A stretch of 64,000 bases of DNA from Oscillospiraceae bacterium. GTDB taxonomy: Bacteria; Bacillota; Clostridia; Oscillospirales; Acutalibacteraceae. Numbering within the stretch: the stretch's first letter is position 1; each line of letters opens with the position of its first letter. A program made the translations under genes and the position numbers. The DNA is taken from NCBI GenBank assembly GCA_003526845.1, contig DPVM01000011.1:35543-99542 (forward strand), written 5' to 3'. Positions 33,153 to 40,857 of this stretch are shown piece after piece. The notes under the pieces were generated by a model. The model had not been told where the DNA came from. It did no database searches and saw nothing but the letters and a program-made list of their open reading frames with translations.

Positions 33153-33956
33153 GTGCAAACTGTTTCGGCGAAAATATTTTCGTTAATTGCAATGTTATTA
33201 TTCTTTGCGACAGTAGGCTTGCGTTTATTTATGCTCCTTTTTGATTTATCCGGCTTTACTGTCACAATATTTTATTGTCTGCTTTCTGCGGCTGTTGCGG
33301 CAACGGCATACAATGCCCTGCGAGTCAAGTCGTATTCACAGGCATTCAATTTCAAAAGTCATTTTCATTTCGACATTATGTCATATATCGGCGCACTCGG
33401 CTTTTTCATCGATTTTGTCAACAGATGCGTCGGCATTTACAACAGCATCGAATCAACCGAGTATCAAAGCCGTCTGTATTTCATTGTTCAGTGCGTCGCG
33501 TGCACAGCAGCTTTTTTGTCAAGCCTTTATCTTGTCGCCGTCGGAATTTCGTTCAACGATTTAAATTACGATTTCAGACAGCTTAAGGTCTTTCGCTTTA
33601 TGCCGCTTTTGTGGTCAATAGCTTTGATTTTGCTCGTTATGCAGGACGCTGTAAGTTTTGAAAGCAATGTTGACGAAATACTAAAGCAGATATTGCTTGT
33701 TTGCGGGGTGTGCTTTTTCTATCGCTTTGCGTCGGAAACGCTGGCGCAGGATAATGAGTCGGCAGGGCGCGCAACTGTGCTTTTCGGCAGGTTGTATTCA
33801 TATATCGCAGCTGTCTATTTTATTGACAGGCTTATGCTCTTGTTTTCACAAAAAACAGCCGTGTCTGATTTTGACGGCATTTTTTCCGTTTCGGCACTGC
33901 TTATTTGCACATTCGTTTTCTTTTTTGAAAGAAATATTGTTGCAAACGAAAATTAA
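33153..33956 (+). CDS. Unrecognised polytopic membrane protein
   Basis: 267 aa with about eight hydrophobic segments (for example LIAMLLFFATVGLRLFMLLF, VTIFYCLLSAAVAATAYNAL, IVQCVACTAAFLSSLYLVAVG, FMPLLWSIALILLVMQ, VSALLICTFVFFFE). No motif of a known family could be recognised. GTG start, set by ACGGAGGAG 6 bases upstream. It begins 18 bp after the citrate synthase stop and 21 bp before the AEC transporter, so it is likely cotranscribed with both. Confidence 0.7.
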   Translation: MQTVSAKIFSLIAMLLFFATVGLRLFMLLFDLSGFTVTIFYCLLSAAVAATAYNALRVKSYSQAFNFKSHFHFDIMSYIGALGFFIDFVNRCVGIYNSIESTEYQSRLYFIVQCVACTAAFLSSLYLVAVGISFNDLNYDFRQLKVFRFMPLLWSIALILLVMQDAVSFESNVDEILKQILLVCGVCFFYRFASETLAQDNESAGRATVLFGRLYSYIAAVYFIDRLMLLFSQKTAVSDFDGIFSVSALLICTFVFFFERNIVANEN

Positions 33957-33977
33957 TTTTACTGTGGGGATAATTAA

Positions 33978-34919
33978 TTGCTTACAGATTTTATCAACAA
34001 TTTAAAGGTAGTTGCCGTTCAGGTAATTATTTTATATTTAATATCGGGTATCGGTTTTATCGCCGATAAAACAAAAATTTTTGTTCAGGCAGACGGCAAG
34101 CGACTTGTTGATTTGCTGTTCAACTTGATTTTGCCGATTGCAATTGTCAATTCATTTTTGTCAATGGAGCGCACACCCGAACATATAAGGGGACTTTTGA
34201 TTTCCTTTGCTCTCGCCGTGCTTACCCATATTATAGCGATTGCGATTTCTTCGCTCACTTTCAGGAAAAGACGAAGCCTTATGGAGCGCGGCGTTTATCA
34301 CTATGCTATCACATTTTCAAATGCCGCATTTCTCGCATTGCCGCTTGCTCAAAGCGTCGCAGGGGCCGAGGGAGTGTTCTATTCGTCGTGCTATGTCGCT
34401 GTTTTCAATGTGTTTGCGTTCACCTACGGCATCAATCAAATTTCCGGCAAAAAGGCAAAAATCAATTTCAAAAACATTATACTCAATCCCGGCTCGCTCA
34501 GCGTGCTTATCGGCGTTCCGCTGTTTTTGCTTCAGCCGAATCTTCCGTCATTTGCAACAAGCGTTTTGGAGCGTGTCGGCGCATGCAATTCGCCTATGGC
34601 GATGATTGTTTTCGGCACATTTCTTGCAAATTGCAATTTCAGAAATATTTTTGTTAAAAGAGAAGTTTATTTTGTTTCGCTTTTGCGGCTTGTTGTCATT
34701 CCGCTTGCAATGCTTTTTATCTTCAAACTTTGCGGCATCGGCGGCAATATGCTCACTGCGCTTACTGTGTCGGCGTCCGCACCTGTTGCGACAAATACCG
34801 CAATGTATGCTTCAAAATATGATAATGACACGGCGCTCTCTTCCGAACTTGTCGGTCAAACAAGTATTTTTTCTGTTTTAACAATGCCTGTGATTGTTGC
34901 ACTTGCACAAATTTTATAG
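33978..34919 (+). CDS. AEC (auxin efflux carrier) family transporter
   Basis: 313-aa membrane transporter of the AEC/bile-arsenite-riboflavin superfamily type, with two sets of about five TM helices. Typical features: IADKTKIFVQADGKRLVDLLFNLILPIAIVNSF near the N-terminus, and VSASAPVATNTAMYASKYDNDTALSSELV near the C-terminus. In bacteria these often carry malate or other carboxylates, which would suit a place beside citrate synthase (inference). TTG start with GTGGGGA upstream. No terminator was seen behind it. Confidence 0.85.
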   Translation: MLTDFINNLKVVAVQVIILYLISGIGFIADKTKIFVQADGKRLVDLLFNLILPIAIVNSFLSMERTPEHIRGLLISFALAVLTHIIAIAISSLTFRKRRSLMERGVYHYAITFSNAAFLALPLAQSVAGAEGVFYSSCYVAVFNVFAFTYGINQISGKKAKINFKNIILNPGSLSVLIGVPLFLLQPNLPSFATSVLERVGACNSPMAMIVFGTFLANCNFRNIFVKREVYFVSLLRLVVIPLAMLFIFKLCGIGGNMLTALTVSASAPVATNTAMYASKYDNDTALSSELVGQTSIFSVLTMPVIVALAQIL

Positions 34920-34976
34920 AGAATATACAATGTGTATAACTATTATTAACAAATTGTAAATTCAGCAGACAAAATA

Positions 34977-35006
34977 TTGCCAAAACAAACAGTTTCGGAG
35001 TATAAT
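34977..35006 (+). promoter_or_regulatory. Promoter of the darA-holB-ricT operon
   Basis: TTGCCA (34977-34982), 18-bp spacer, TATAAT (35001-35006), 64 bp before darA. Confidence 0.6.
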
Positions 35007-35070
35007 TAAAATCAGAGGGCTATATTGCTTTTTGCAATCGGCAGTTCAGTATTATATAAGGTGTGATTTT

Positions 35071-35394
35071 ATGAAGCTTGTTATGACAATAGTATCAAAT
35101 AAGGATTCGGAAAAAGTTTTGTCCGTTCTTTCTCAAAACGGCTATTTTGCCACAAAGGTATCAACTACCGGTCAGTTTTTGGTCGGCGGTCATTCAGCAA
35201 TCCTCATCGGCTGTAAGGATGAGGAGGTAGAAAAATTATATGAGTTGTTAAAAGCAAATGTAACAAAAAGAGTTGTCAAAACTCCCGGCGTTACAAGCAC
35301 CGTCAGCGGCTCACTGCTCAATCAGGCAGTCGATGTCGAGGAATACGGCGCAGTTGCTTTTACTATAAATGTAGAGGATTTTAATAAATTCTGA
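35071..35394 (+). CDS. darA: Cyclic-di-AMP receptor DarA (PII-like)
   Basis: 107-aa PII-like trimeric protein that binds c-di-AMP. It resembles Bacillus YaaQ along its length: MKLVMTIVSNKDSEKVLSVL, the nucleotide-contacting KVSTTGQFLVGGHSA (ATTGGFL.SGNTT in YaaQ), and the end GAVAFTINVEDFNKF. Start at ATG 35071 (AGGTGTGA upstream), not at an earlier in-frame codon. Followed directly by holB with a 1-bp overlap, as in the Bacillus yaaQ - yaaR - holB - yaaT block. Confidence 0.9.
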   Translation: MKLVMTIVSNKDSEKVLSVLSQNGYFATKVSTTGQFLVGGHSAILIGCKDEEVEKLYELLKANVTKRVVKTPGVTSTVSGSLLNQAVDVEEYGAVAFTINVEDFNKF

Positions 35395-36380
35395 TGAATT
35401 TTACCGATTTTTTAGGCAACGAAAAACTTAAAGAGCAAATCAGCTCGCTCGCAGAATCGGGCAGACTGCCGCATGCGATTGTTATCGAGGGCGACGAGGG
35501 CTTGGGTAAGCGCACATTTGCGCGTGAAATTGCCTTAAACCTTTTTTGCCGCAGTGACGGTGAAAGACCGTGCCGAAATTGTGCTCAATGCTCAAAGGTG
35601 TTGAAGGGCGTTCACCCCGATGTTTTTGAGTATTCTGCAACAGGCGGAGCGCGCTCGTTTCATGTCGATGTTGTCAGGGATGTTATCGACGATGTGATTG
35701 TCAAGCCTAATGAGGCACAGTATAAAATATACATACTCGGCAATTGCCAATGCATGAACGAAAGTTCGCAGAATGCATTGCTCAAGGTGCTTGAGGAGCC
35801 GCCCGAATATGCAATTTTCATACTCACGGCAACCACCAAATCAGCCCTGCTCGGCACAGTGCTTTCACGAAGCGTTGTTTTCACCGTCGAGGGTGTTGAG
35901 CCATCGCTCGGTGCAGAGTATATTTGTGAAAAACTCGACAGCGTGGAATACAGCGATGCATACAATGCAATGAATATTTGGTCCGGCAATATCGGCAAGG
36001 CAATTCAAACGCTCAATGACGGCAAACTTTCAAAAATTGCCGCCGTTGCAAACGATATTGCAAACGCAATGCTCCAAAGCAGTGAGTACGAACTTTTAAA
36101 GTCGTGCTCCGTTTTTGAAAGGGATAAGGAAACGCTTGTAAGCACCTTGACTCTGCTTAAAACAATTTTCAGGGATGCATTGCTTTACGGCAAATCACCC
36201 GACACGCTTTCGGGGCAGAGTGAAACCGTCAAAATGCTTGCCACCCGCTTGTCGGCGGACAAATTGCTTTCGCTTATTAACACATGCGATTCAATGCGCC
36301 TTCTTGCCGAAAAAAACGGTAACAATGCAATTTTAATAACAAAAATCTGCTACGAGTTCAGGCGTGCCCAAGGCAGATAG
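35394..36380 (+). CDS. holB: DNA polymerase III subunit delta'
   Basis: Clamp-loader subunit (328 aa). AAA+ domain with IEGDEGLGKRTFAREIA (P-loop like), the four-cysteine zinc module FCRSDGERPCRNCAQCSKVLKGVHPD, SSQNALLKVLEEPPEYAIFILTAT, and a sensor-1/Arg region ending GTVLSRSVVF. The C-terminal helical collar follows. It lies between darA and ricT as in Bacillus. Confidence 0.93.
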   Translation: MNFTDFLGNEKLKEQISSLAESGRLPHAIVIEGDEGLGKRTFAREIALNLFCRSDGERPCRNCAQCSKVLKGVHPDVFEYSATGGARSFHVDVVRDVIDDVIVKPNEAQYKIYILGNCQCMNESSQNALLKVLEEPPEYAIFILTATTKSALLGTVLSRSVVFTVEGVEPSLGAEYICEKLDSVEYSDAYNAMNIWSGNIGKAIQTLNDGKLSKIAAVANDIANAMLQSSEYELLKSCSVFERDKETLVSTLTLLKTIFRDALLYGKSPDTLSGQSETVKMLATRLSADKLLSLINTCDSMRLLAEKNGNNAILITKICYEFRRAQGR

Positions 36381-36392
36381 AGAGGATATATA

Positions 36393-37211
36393 ATGGTAAA
36401 TGTTGTTGGTGTCCGTTTTAAGGACACAGGCAAAATGTATTATTTTGACCCGAAAGGGTTGGATATTAAAAAGGGCGACCTTGTTGTTGTTGAAACCGCG
36501 CGCGGCATCGAATGCGGCACAGCGTCAACGGGCGTAAAAGGCGTCACCGACGATGAGGTCACAAATCCGCTTAAGCCCGTAATCCGCATCGCAACCGATA
36601 ATGATAAGGAAACCGTTAAGCAAAACCGCGAAAAGGAGAAAAAGGCTTATTCGCTTTGCCTTCAAAAAATCGCAGAGCATAAGCTTGATATGGATTTGAC
36701 CGAGGTTGAATACACTTTCGACGGCTCAAAAATCATTTTTTATTTCACAGCTGAAAACAGAGTCGATTTCCGCGAGCTTGTTAAGGACCTTGCATCGCAA
36801 TTCCATACAAGAATCGAACTTCGCCAAATCGGCGTAAGGGACGAGGCGAAAATGCTCGGCGGTCTCGGCATTTGCGGCAGACCGTTTTGTTGCTCAACAT
36901 TCTTAAACGATTTTCATTCCGTTTCAATCAAAATGGCAAAGGAACAAGGGCTTTCGCTTTCTCCCGGCAAAATCAGCGGCACATGCGGCAGACTTATGTG
37001 CTGCCTTAAGTATGAGCAAAACTCCTACGAGTATTTAAACAAAATCACCCCGAGAAAGGGTACTGTTGTCGATACAAAAGAGGGCAGGGGCGTTGTTGTT
37101 GACAGCGCAGTCCTCACCGGTAAGCTTAAGGTTGCGCTTGACAGTATGCCCGACGGTGCACCGATTGTGGTTGACAGAGCCGCTGTCAGAATAGTCAAAA
37201 AGGGAAATTGA
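36393..37211 (+). CDS. ricT: PSP1-domain protein RicT (YaaT)
   Basis: 272 aa with a PSP1 domain. Characteristic stretches: MLGGLGICGRPFCCSTFL and ISGTCGRLMCCLKYEQNSYEYL, whose cysteines are those that bind Fe-S clusters in the Bacillus Ric (Y) complex, which affects RNase Y-dependent mRNA maturation. The partner genes ricA and ricF are not in this window. It begins 12 bp after holB. Confidence 0.92.
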   Translation: MVNVVGVRFKDTGKMYYFDPKGLDIKKGDLVVVETARGIECGTASTGVKGVTDDEVTNPLKPVIRIATDNDKETVKQNREKEKKAYSLCLQKIAEHKLDMDLTEVEYTFDGSKIIFYFTAENRVDFRELVKDLASQFHTRIELRQIGVRDEAKMLGGLGICGRPFCCSTFLNDFHSVSIKMAKEQGLSLSPGKISGTCGRLMCCLKYEQNSYEYLNKITPRKGTVVDTKEGRGVVVDSAVLTGKLKVALDSMPDGAPIVVDRAAVRIVKKGN

Positions 37212-37224
37212 TTACATAAAAATT

Positions 37225-37239
37225 CATAACAGTGTTATG
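37225..37239. promoter_or_regulatory. Palindrome CATAACAGTGTTATG upstream of the ferredoxin gene
   Basis: A 15-bp odd-centred palindrome whose 13-bp core ATAACAGTGTTAT (37226-37238) is identical to the site at the promoter of the TetR gene (37671-37683). Likely a TetR operator. It lies 11 bp before the -35 box of the ferredoxin promoter. Confidence 0.65.
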
Positions 37240-37250
37240 TTAAAATGTCC

Positions 37251-37279
37251 TTGAATTTCACATTTTGATTTGTTATATT
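37251..37279 (+). promoter_or_regulatory. Promoter of the ferredoxin gene
   Basis: TTGAAT (37251-37256), 17-bp spacer, TATATT (37274-37279). Confidence 0.6.
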
Positions 37280-37361
37280 ATTATCAACGGAGATAGAGTT
37301 GTCGCATCTGCGGCGGCTTATAATGGAAAACTATTTATTTTATTTACGGAGGTGTGTTTCA

Positions 37362-37532
37362 ATGGCATACGCAATTTCTGATGATTGCATTTCATGTGGT
37401 GCTTGCGCAGCAGAGTGTCCGGTTGGCGCTATTTCTGAGGGCGACAGCAAGTACGAAATCGATGCTGATACTTGCATCGAGTGCGGCGCATGTGCAGGTG
37501 TTTGCCCTGTAGGTGCTCCTAACCAAGCATAA
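37362..37532 (+). CDS. Clostridial 2[4Fe-4S] ferredoxin
   Basis: 56-aa electron carrier with two clusters: CISCGACAAECPVGAI and CIECGACAGVCPVGAP, each CxxCxxCxxxCP. The length and pseudo-twofold repeat are typical of clostridial ferredoxin. Start at ATG 37362 with ACGGAGGTG upstream; an upstream in-frame ATG lacks this site. It has its own promoter and terminator, and shares a palindrome with the neighbouring TetR gene. Confidence 0.95.
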   Translation: MAYAISDDCISCGACAAECPVGAISEGDSKYEIDADTCIECGACAGVCPVGAPNQA

Positions 37533-37554
37533 TTGCATATTGGATTAAAGATTT

Positions 37555-37579
37555 AAACCGTGTCTTGACACGGTTTTTT
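37555..37579 (+). terminator. Terminator of the ferredoxin gene
   Basis: Self-complementary AAACCGTGTC-TT-GACACGGTTT followed by TTT. Confidence 0.85.
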
Positions 37580-37643
37580 CTTTTTGTCGGGCGATAAGGA
37601 GTTTTCGAGCGCACCACAGCGGCTGTCATTAATATTGACGCAC

Positions 37644-37683
37644 TTGACAAATGTCAAAACTTGATGTACTATAACAGTGTTAT
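37644..37683 (+). promoter_or_regulatory. tetR-type gene promoter with overlapping operator
   Basis: TTGACA (37644-37649), 17-bp spacer, TACTAT (37667-37672). The palindrome TATAACAGTGTTATA (37670-37684) overlaps the -10 box and the expected start point, a standard place for autorepression. Confidence 0.7.
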
Positions 37684-37712
37684 ATGATGTGTTAATGAAA
37701 GACGGTGTGCCA

Positions 37713-38303
37713 ATGGGCATTGAAGAACTAACAACAAGGCAACTAATTATCGACGCCGCAAAGCAGGAATTTCTTGACAAGGGTTTTCCAAAGGCGTCTC
37801 TGCGCAATATTGCAAAAAACGCAAATGTCACCACAGGCGCATTTTACGGCTATTTTTCAACTAAAGAGGATTTGTTTGCAACAATCGTAAAACCGTGCTG
37901 TGCGGCTGTAAAATGCCGTTTTTCACAGTCTAAGGAGAGCTTTTTCGAAATTCCAAGCCCCGACAGTAAGCGGATAGATTGCGTTGAGTGGATGGTCGAT
38001 TATATGTATGACCATTACGATATTTTCAAAATTCTTGTTTGTTGCAGCGACGGCACTCAGTATGAAAGTTTTGTTCACGATATGTGCGAGATTGAGGTTG
38101 AGTCCACAATGCGCTTTTTGAGCAAAAATAATTATGACACCGATGTCCTTGACAAGCAGTTTTGCCATATGATTGTCAGCGGAATGTTCGGCGGAATTTT
38201 TGAGGTTATCGAGCATGATTTGCCGCGCGAAAAGGCAAAGCCGTTTGTTCGGCGCCTGCGCGAGTTTAACCATGCCGGCTGGATGCAGCTTATGGGAAAA
38301 TAG
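37713..38303 (+). CDS. TetR/AcrR family transcriptional regulator
   Basis: About 196 aa. The N-terminal helix-turn-helix is clear: RQLIIDAAKQEFLDKGFPKASLRNIAKNANVTTGAFYGYFSTKEDLFATIV. The C-terminal ligand domain (DWVDYMYDHYDIFKILVCCSDGTQYESFVHDMCEIEVESTM...) is unlike well-known subfamilies; its several cysteines (CC pairs) are notable but of unknown meaning. The start is uncertain: ATG 37713 gives the usual short lead-in, and ATG 37695 is possible. The gene sits between ricT/ferredoxin and trmN6, inside a block that is otherwise conserved with Bacillus. Confidence 0.88.
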   Translation: MGIEELTTRQLIIDAAKQEFLDKGFPKASLRNIAKNANVTTGAFYGYFSTKEDLFATIVKPCCAAVKCRFSQSKESFFEIPSPDSKRIDCVEWMVDYMYDHYDIFKILVCCSDGTQYESFVHDMCEIEVESTMRFLSKNNYDTDVLDKQFCHMIVSGMFGGIFEVIEHDLPREKAKPFVRRLREFNHAGWMQLMGK

Positions 38304-38317
38304 AATATTTTAAAATC

Positions 38318-38346
38318 AAAAGCAGGTTGTAATGCCTGCTTTTTTG
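38318..38346 (+). terminator. Terminator of the TetR gene
   Basis: Stem AAAAGCAGG (38318-38326) / CCTGCTTTT (38335-38343), then TT. The loop holds the -35 hexamer of the next gene's promoter. Confidence 0.8.
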
Positions 38347-38355
38347 TATTATAAT
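38327..38355 (+). promoter_or_regulatory. Promoter of the methyltransferase operon, inside the terminator
   Basis: TTGTAA (38327-38332), 17-bp spacer, TATAAT (38350-38355). The expected start point, 38361-38363, coincides with an ATG at 38362, with no ribosome binding site before it. Confidence 0.55.
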
Positions 38356-38361
38356 ATGGCT

Positions 38362-39102
38362 ATGTATAATTATGAAAGATTGTCGGACGATGTCAAAATC
38401 GCCGTCAGTGCGGAGCATACCTTTGGCACTGACGCCGTAATTCTCTCCTATTTTGCATCACCGAAAAGAAAAGACAAATGCCTTGATATGGGCACGGGTT
38501 GCGGTATAATTCCGCTTTTGTGGCTGCGCGACAGCGCACAGTCGCCCGTTCACTGCCTCGATATTCAGCAAAATGCAATCGAGCAGGTCAAAAATTCAAT
38601 AGCACTAAATGAATTTGAAAATCGCCTTATTCCGCATCTTTGCGATTTGCGAAAAATCGGCGACGAATTTCCTGCCGAATCGTTCACTCTCGTGACGATG
38701 AATCCACCGTATAAGCCTGTCAATACGGGTATCGAATCGCTCGGCGAAAGCGCAAGAATAGCACGCCACGAGGTTTGCTGTAACATTGAGGATGCTGTTA
38801 AGGCGGCAAATTATTTGCTGACCTACGGCGGCAAATTCTGTATGTGCCACCGCCCCGAAAGGCTCGTTGACGCACTTACCGTTATGCGTGATTATAAAAT
38901 TGAGCCTAAAAGACTGCGCTTTGTTTGTGATAAGGATAATCAGGAGCCGTTTTTGTTTCTTGTTGAGGGCAAAAAAGGCGCAAAGCCGTTTTTGAGAGTT
39001 GAGCCGACGCTTGTCATCAAGCGACCCGACGGCAGATTTACTCCCGAAATGCTTGATGTTTACGGCTCGTATGCCGATGGATATGAGGATAAAATAAGAT
39101 GA
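38362..39102 (+). CDS. tRNA1(Val) (adenine-N6)-methyltransferase-like protein (YabB/TrmN6)
   Basis: 246-aa SAM-dependent methyltransferase. It has the Rossmann motif I CLDMGTGCGIIPLLWL, and the N6-adenine catalytic motif NPPY (TMNPPYKPVNTG) followed by ARHEVCC, typical of the YabB/TrmN6 family that methylates A37 of tRNA-Val. Its place before rsmI mirrors yabB-yabC in Bacillus. The start is unusual: ATG 38356 and 38362 are both in frame with no SD, and a promoter -10 ends at 38355, so 38362 may be the first codon of a leaderless mRNA. Confidence 0.85.
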   Translation: MYNYERLSDDVKIAVSAEHTFGTDAVILSYFASPKRKDKCLDMGTGCGIIPLLWLRDSAQSPVHCLDIQQNAIEQVKNSIALNEFENRLIPHLCDLRKIGDEFPAESFTLVTMNPPYKPVNTGIESLGESARIARHEVCCNIEDAVKAANYLLTYGGKFCMCHRPERLVDALTVMRDYKIEPKRLRFVCDKDNQEPFLFLVEGKKGAKPFLRVEPTLVIKRPDGRFTPEMLDVYGSYADGYEDKIR

Positions 39103-39917
39103 GCGGAAAATTATATGTAGTGGGTACGCCTATCGGCAACCTCGGCGACTTTTCACCGAGAGCGGTCAAGGTGCTCGGCATGGTTGATTTTATTGCCGCA
39201 GAGGACACAAGGGTAACACTCAAACTTTTAAATCATTTTGGAATAAAAAAGGAAATGATCAGCTACTTTGAGCATAACAAACGCCAAAGGGGCGAAATAA
39301 TCGCCGCAAGGATTCAGTCGGGTGAGAATTGTGCAATCGTCACCGATGCCGGAATGCCTGCCATTTCCGACCCGGGCGAGGATTTGGTGCGCCTTTGTCA
39401 CGAGCTGTCAATTCCCGTCGAGTCCGTTCCGGGACCGACCGCCTTTGCAACCGCGCTTGCACTTTCGGGCATGGAAGTCGGCAGATTTACATTTGAGGGC
39501 TTTTTGTCCGTCAGCAAAAAATCGCGCCGCGAGCATCTTGAGGATATTGTGAACGAGCGCAGAACGATGGTTTTTTATGAGGCACCGCACAAACTTTGCA
39601 ACACGCTTGCCGACCTTTACAAATACCTCGGTGACAGAGAAATTGCCATTGTGCGCGAGATTACAAAAATCCACGAAGAAGTTATCAAAACAACGCTTTC
39701 TCAAGCTGTCGCAATGTATGAAACGGAAAAACCGAAGGGCGAATATGTGCTTGTGATAGCAGGCAAAAAAGAGGAAAAAGAGGATATTACTCTTGACAAC
39801 GCCGTTAAAATGGCGCAGTCGCTTGTGAATGACGGTTTAAGCATAAACGCCGCCGCAAAGGAGATTGCCGCCTCAACGCCGTTTAAAAAGAGTGATATTT
39901 ATAAGGCACTGCTATGA
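39099..39917 (+). CDS. rsmI: 16S rRNA (cytidine1402-2'-O)-methyltransferase
   Basis: Methylates the 2'-OH of C1402 in the decoding centre (272 aa). Tetrapyrrole-methylase fold: LYVVGTPIGNLGDFSPRAVKVL, AEDTRVTLKLLNHFGI, TDAGMPAISDPGEDLVRLC and VPGPTAFATALALSGM are all diagnostic. Overlaps the preceding methyltransferase by 4 bp (ATGA) and the next gene by 4 bp. Confidence 0.96.
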   Translation: MSGKLYVVGTPIGNLGDFSPRAVKVLGMVDFIAAEDTRVTLKLLNHFGIKKEMISYFEHNKRQRGEIIAARIQSGENCAIVTDAGMPAISDPGEDLVRLCHELSIPVESVPGPTAFATALALSGMEVGRFTFEGFLSVSKKSRREHLEDIVNERRTMVFYEAPHKLCNTLADLYKYLGDREIAIVREITKIHEEVIKTTLSQAVAMYETEKPKGEYVLVIAGKKEEKEDITLDNAVKMAQSLVNDGLSINAAAKEIAASTPFKKSDIYKALL

Positions 39918-40789
39918 TTTGTAATCAATGTCCGCGCAAATGTAATACAGACAGGGAAAGCACGCTCGGCTTTTGCAAAAGTCCGCAGCGCTTTCGTGTT
40001 TCGCGCGCCGCTCTCCATTTTTGGGAGGAGCCGTGCATCAGCGGCGAAAACGGCTCCGGCACGGTGTTTTTCAGCGGATGCAATCTGCGCTGTGTTTTTT
40101 GCCAAAATTATGAAATCAGCCGCGAAAATAAAGGCGTCGAAATCAGCGATGAAAAGCTTGTTTCGATTTTTGAAAAATTAATATCTCAGGGTGCGCACAA
40201 TATAAATCTTGTCAATCCGAGCCACTATGCGTGCCGCCTTGCATCGGTGTTGTCTAAATGGAAATCACCCGTACCGATTGTTTACAATACAAGCGGATAT
40301 GACAGCGTCGAAACGCTCAAAATGCTTGATGGTCTTGTCGATATTTATTTGCCCGATTTCAAATATACACGCTCGGATAAAGCGTTGCGCTATTCAAAGG
40401 CTGCGGATTATCCCGAAACGGCAAAGGCTGCGTTAGCCGAAATGTATCGTCAGCAGCCAAAGTGTGAATTTGATGAAAAGGGCTTGATGAAAAAGGGCGT
40501 TGTCATTCGCCATTTGATTTTGCCGTCAAACACAAACTCATCTCTTGAGGCGGTTGATTATTTGACCGATAATTTTCCAAATGCATTTATTTCGCTTATG
40601 GCACAGTATGTTCCGTGCGGCGATTTGTCGGCGTTTAAGGAAATCGACAGAAAAATTACAAAGCGCGAATATAATAAGGTTTTGACATACGCAATCAATA
40701 AAGGCTGTGAAAAAATATTTGTGCAGGAACTTGACTCTGCCGATAAATCATATATCCCCGCATTTGATTTTACGGGTGTAGATGATTGA
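39914..40789 (+). CDS. PflX-like radical SAM protein
   Basis: 291 aa. Radical SAM cluster motif CNLRCVFCQNYEIS preceded by GTVFFSG, the layout of PflX/COG1313 activase-like proteins; an N-terminal pair of cysteine clusters (CNQCPRKCNTD, LGFC) is also typical. Relatives are thought to be glycyl-radical-enzyme activase homologues, but no glycyl radical enzyme gene is near, so the target is unknown. Coupled to rsmI by a 4-bp overlap. The unit ends about 70 bp before mscL. Confidence 0.85.
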   Translation: MICNQCPRKCNTDRESTLGFCKSPQRFRVSRAALHFWEEPCISGENGSGTVFFSGCNLRCVFCQNYEISRENKGVEISDEKLVSIFEKLISQGAHNINLVNPSHYACRLASVLSKWKSPVPIVYNTSGYDSVETLKMLDGLVDIYLPDFKYTRSDKALRYSKAADYPETAKAALAEMYRQQPKCEFDEKGLMKKGVVIRHLILPSNTNSSLEAVDYLTDNFPNAFISLMAQYVPCGDLSAFKEIDRKITKREYNKVLTYAINKGCEKIFVQELDSADKSYIPAFDFTGVDD

Positions 40790-40796
40790 TACACTG

Positions 40797-40825
40797 TTGA
40801 TTTTCGCTTTCGTTTATGATACCAT
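40797..40825 (+). promoter_or_regulatory. Possible promoter of mscL
   Basis: TTGATT (40797-40802), 17-bp spacer, TACCAT (40820-40825). The -10 box is weak. Confidence 0.4.
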
Positions 40826-40857
40826 AATAAAGAAGTGTAAAACAGAGGAGTAAAAAA

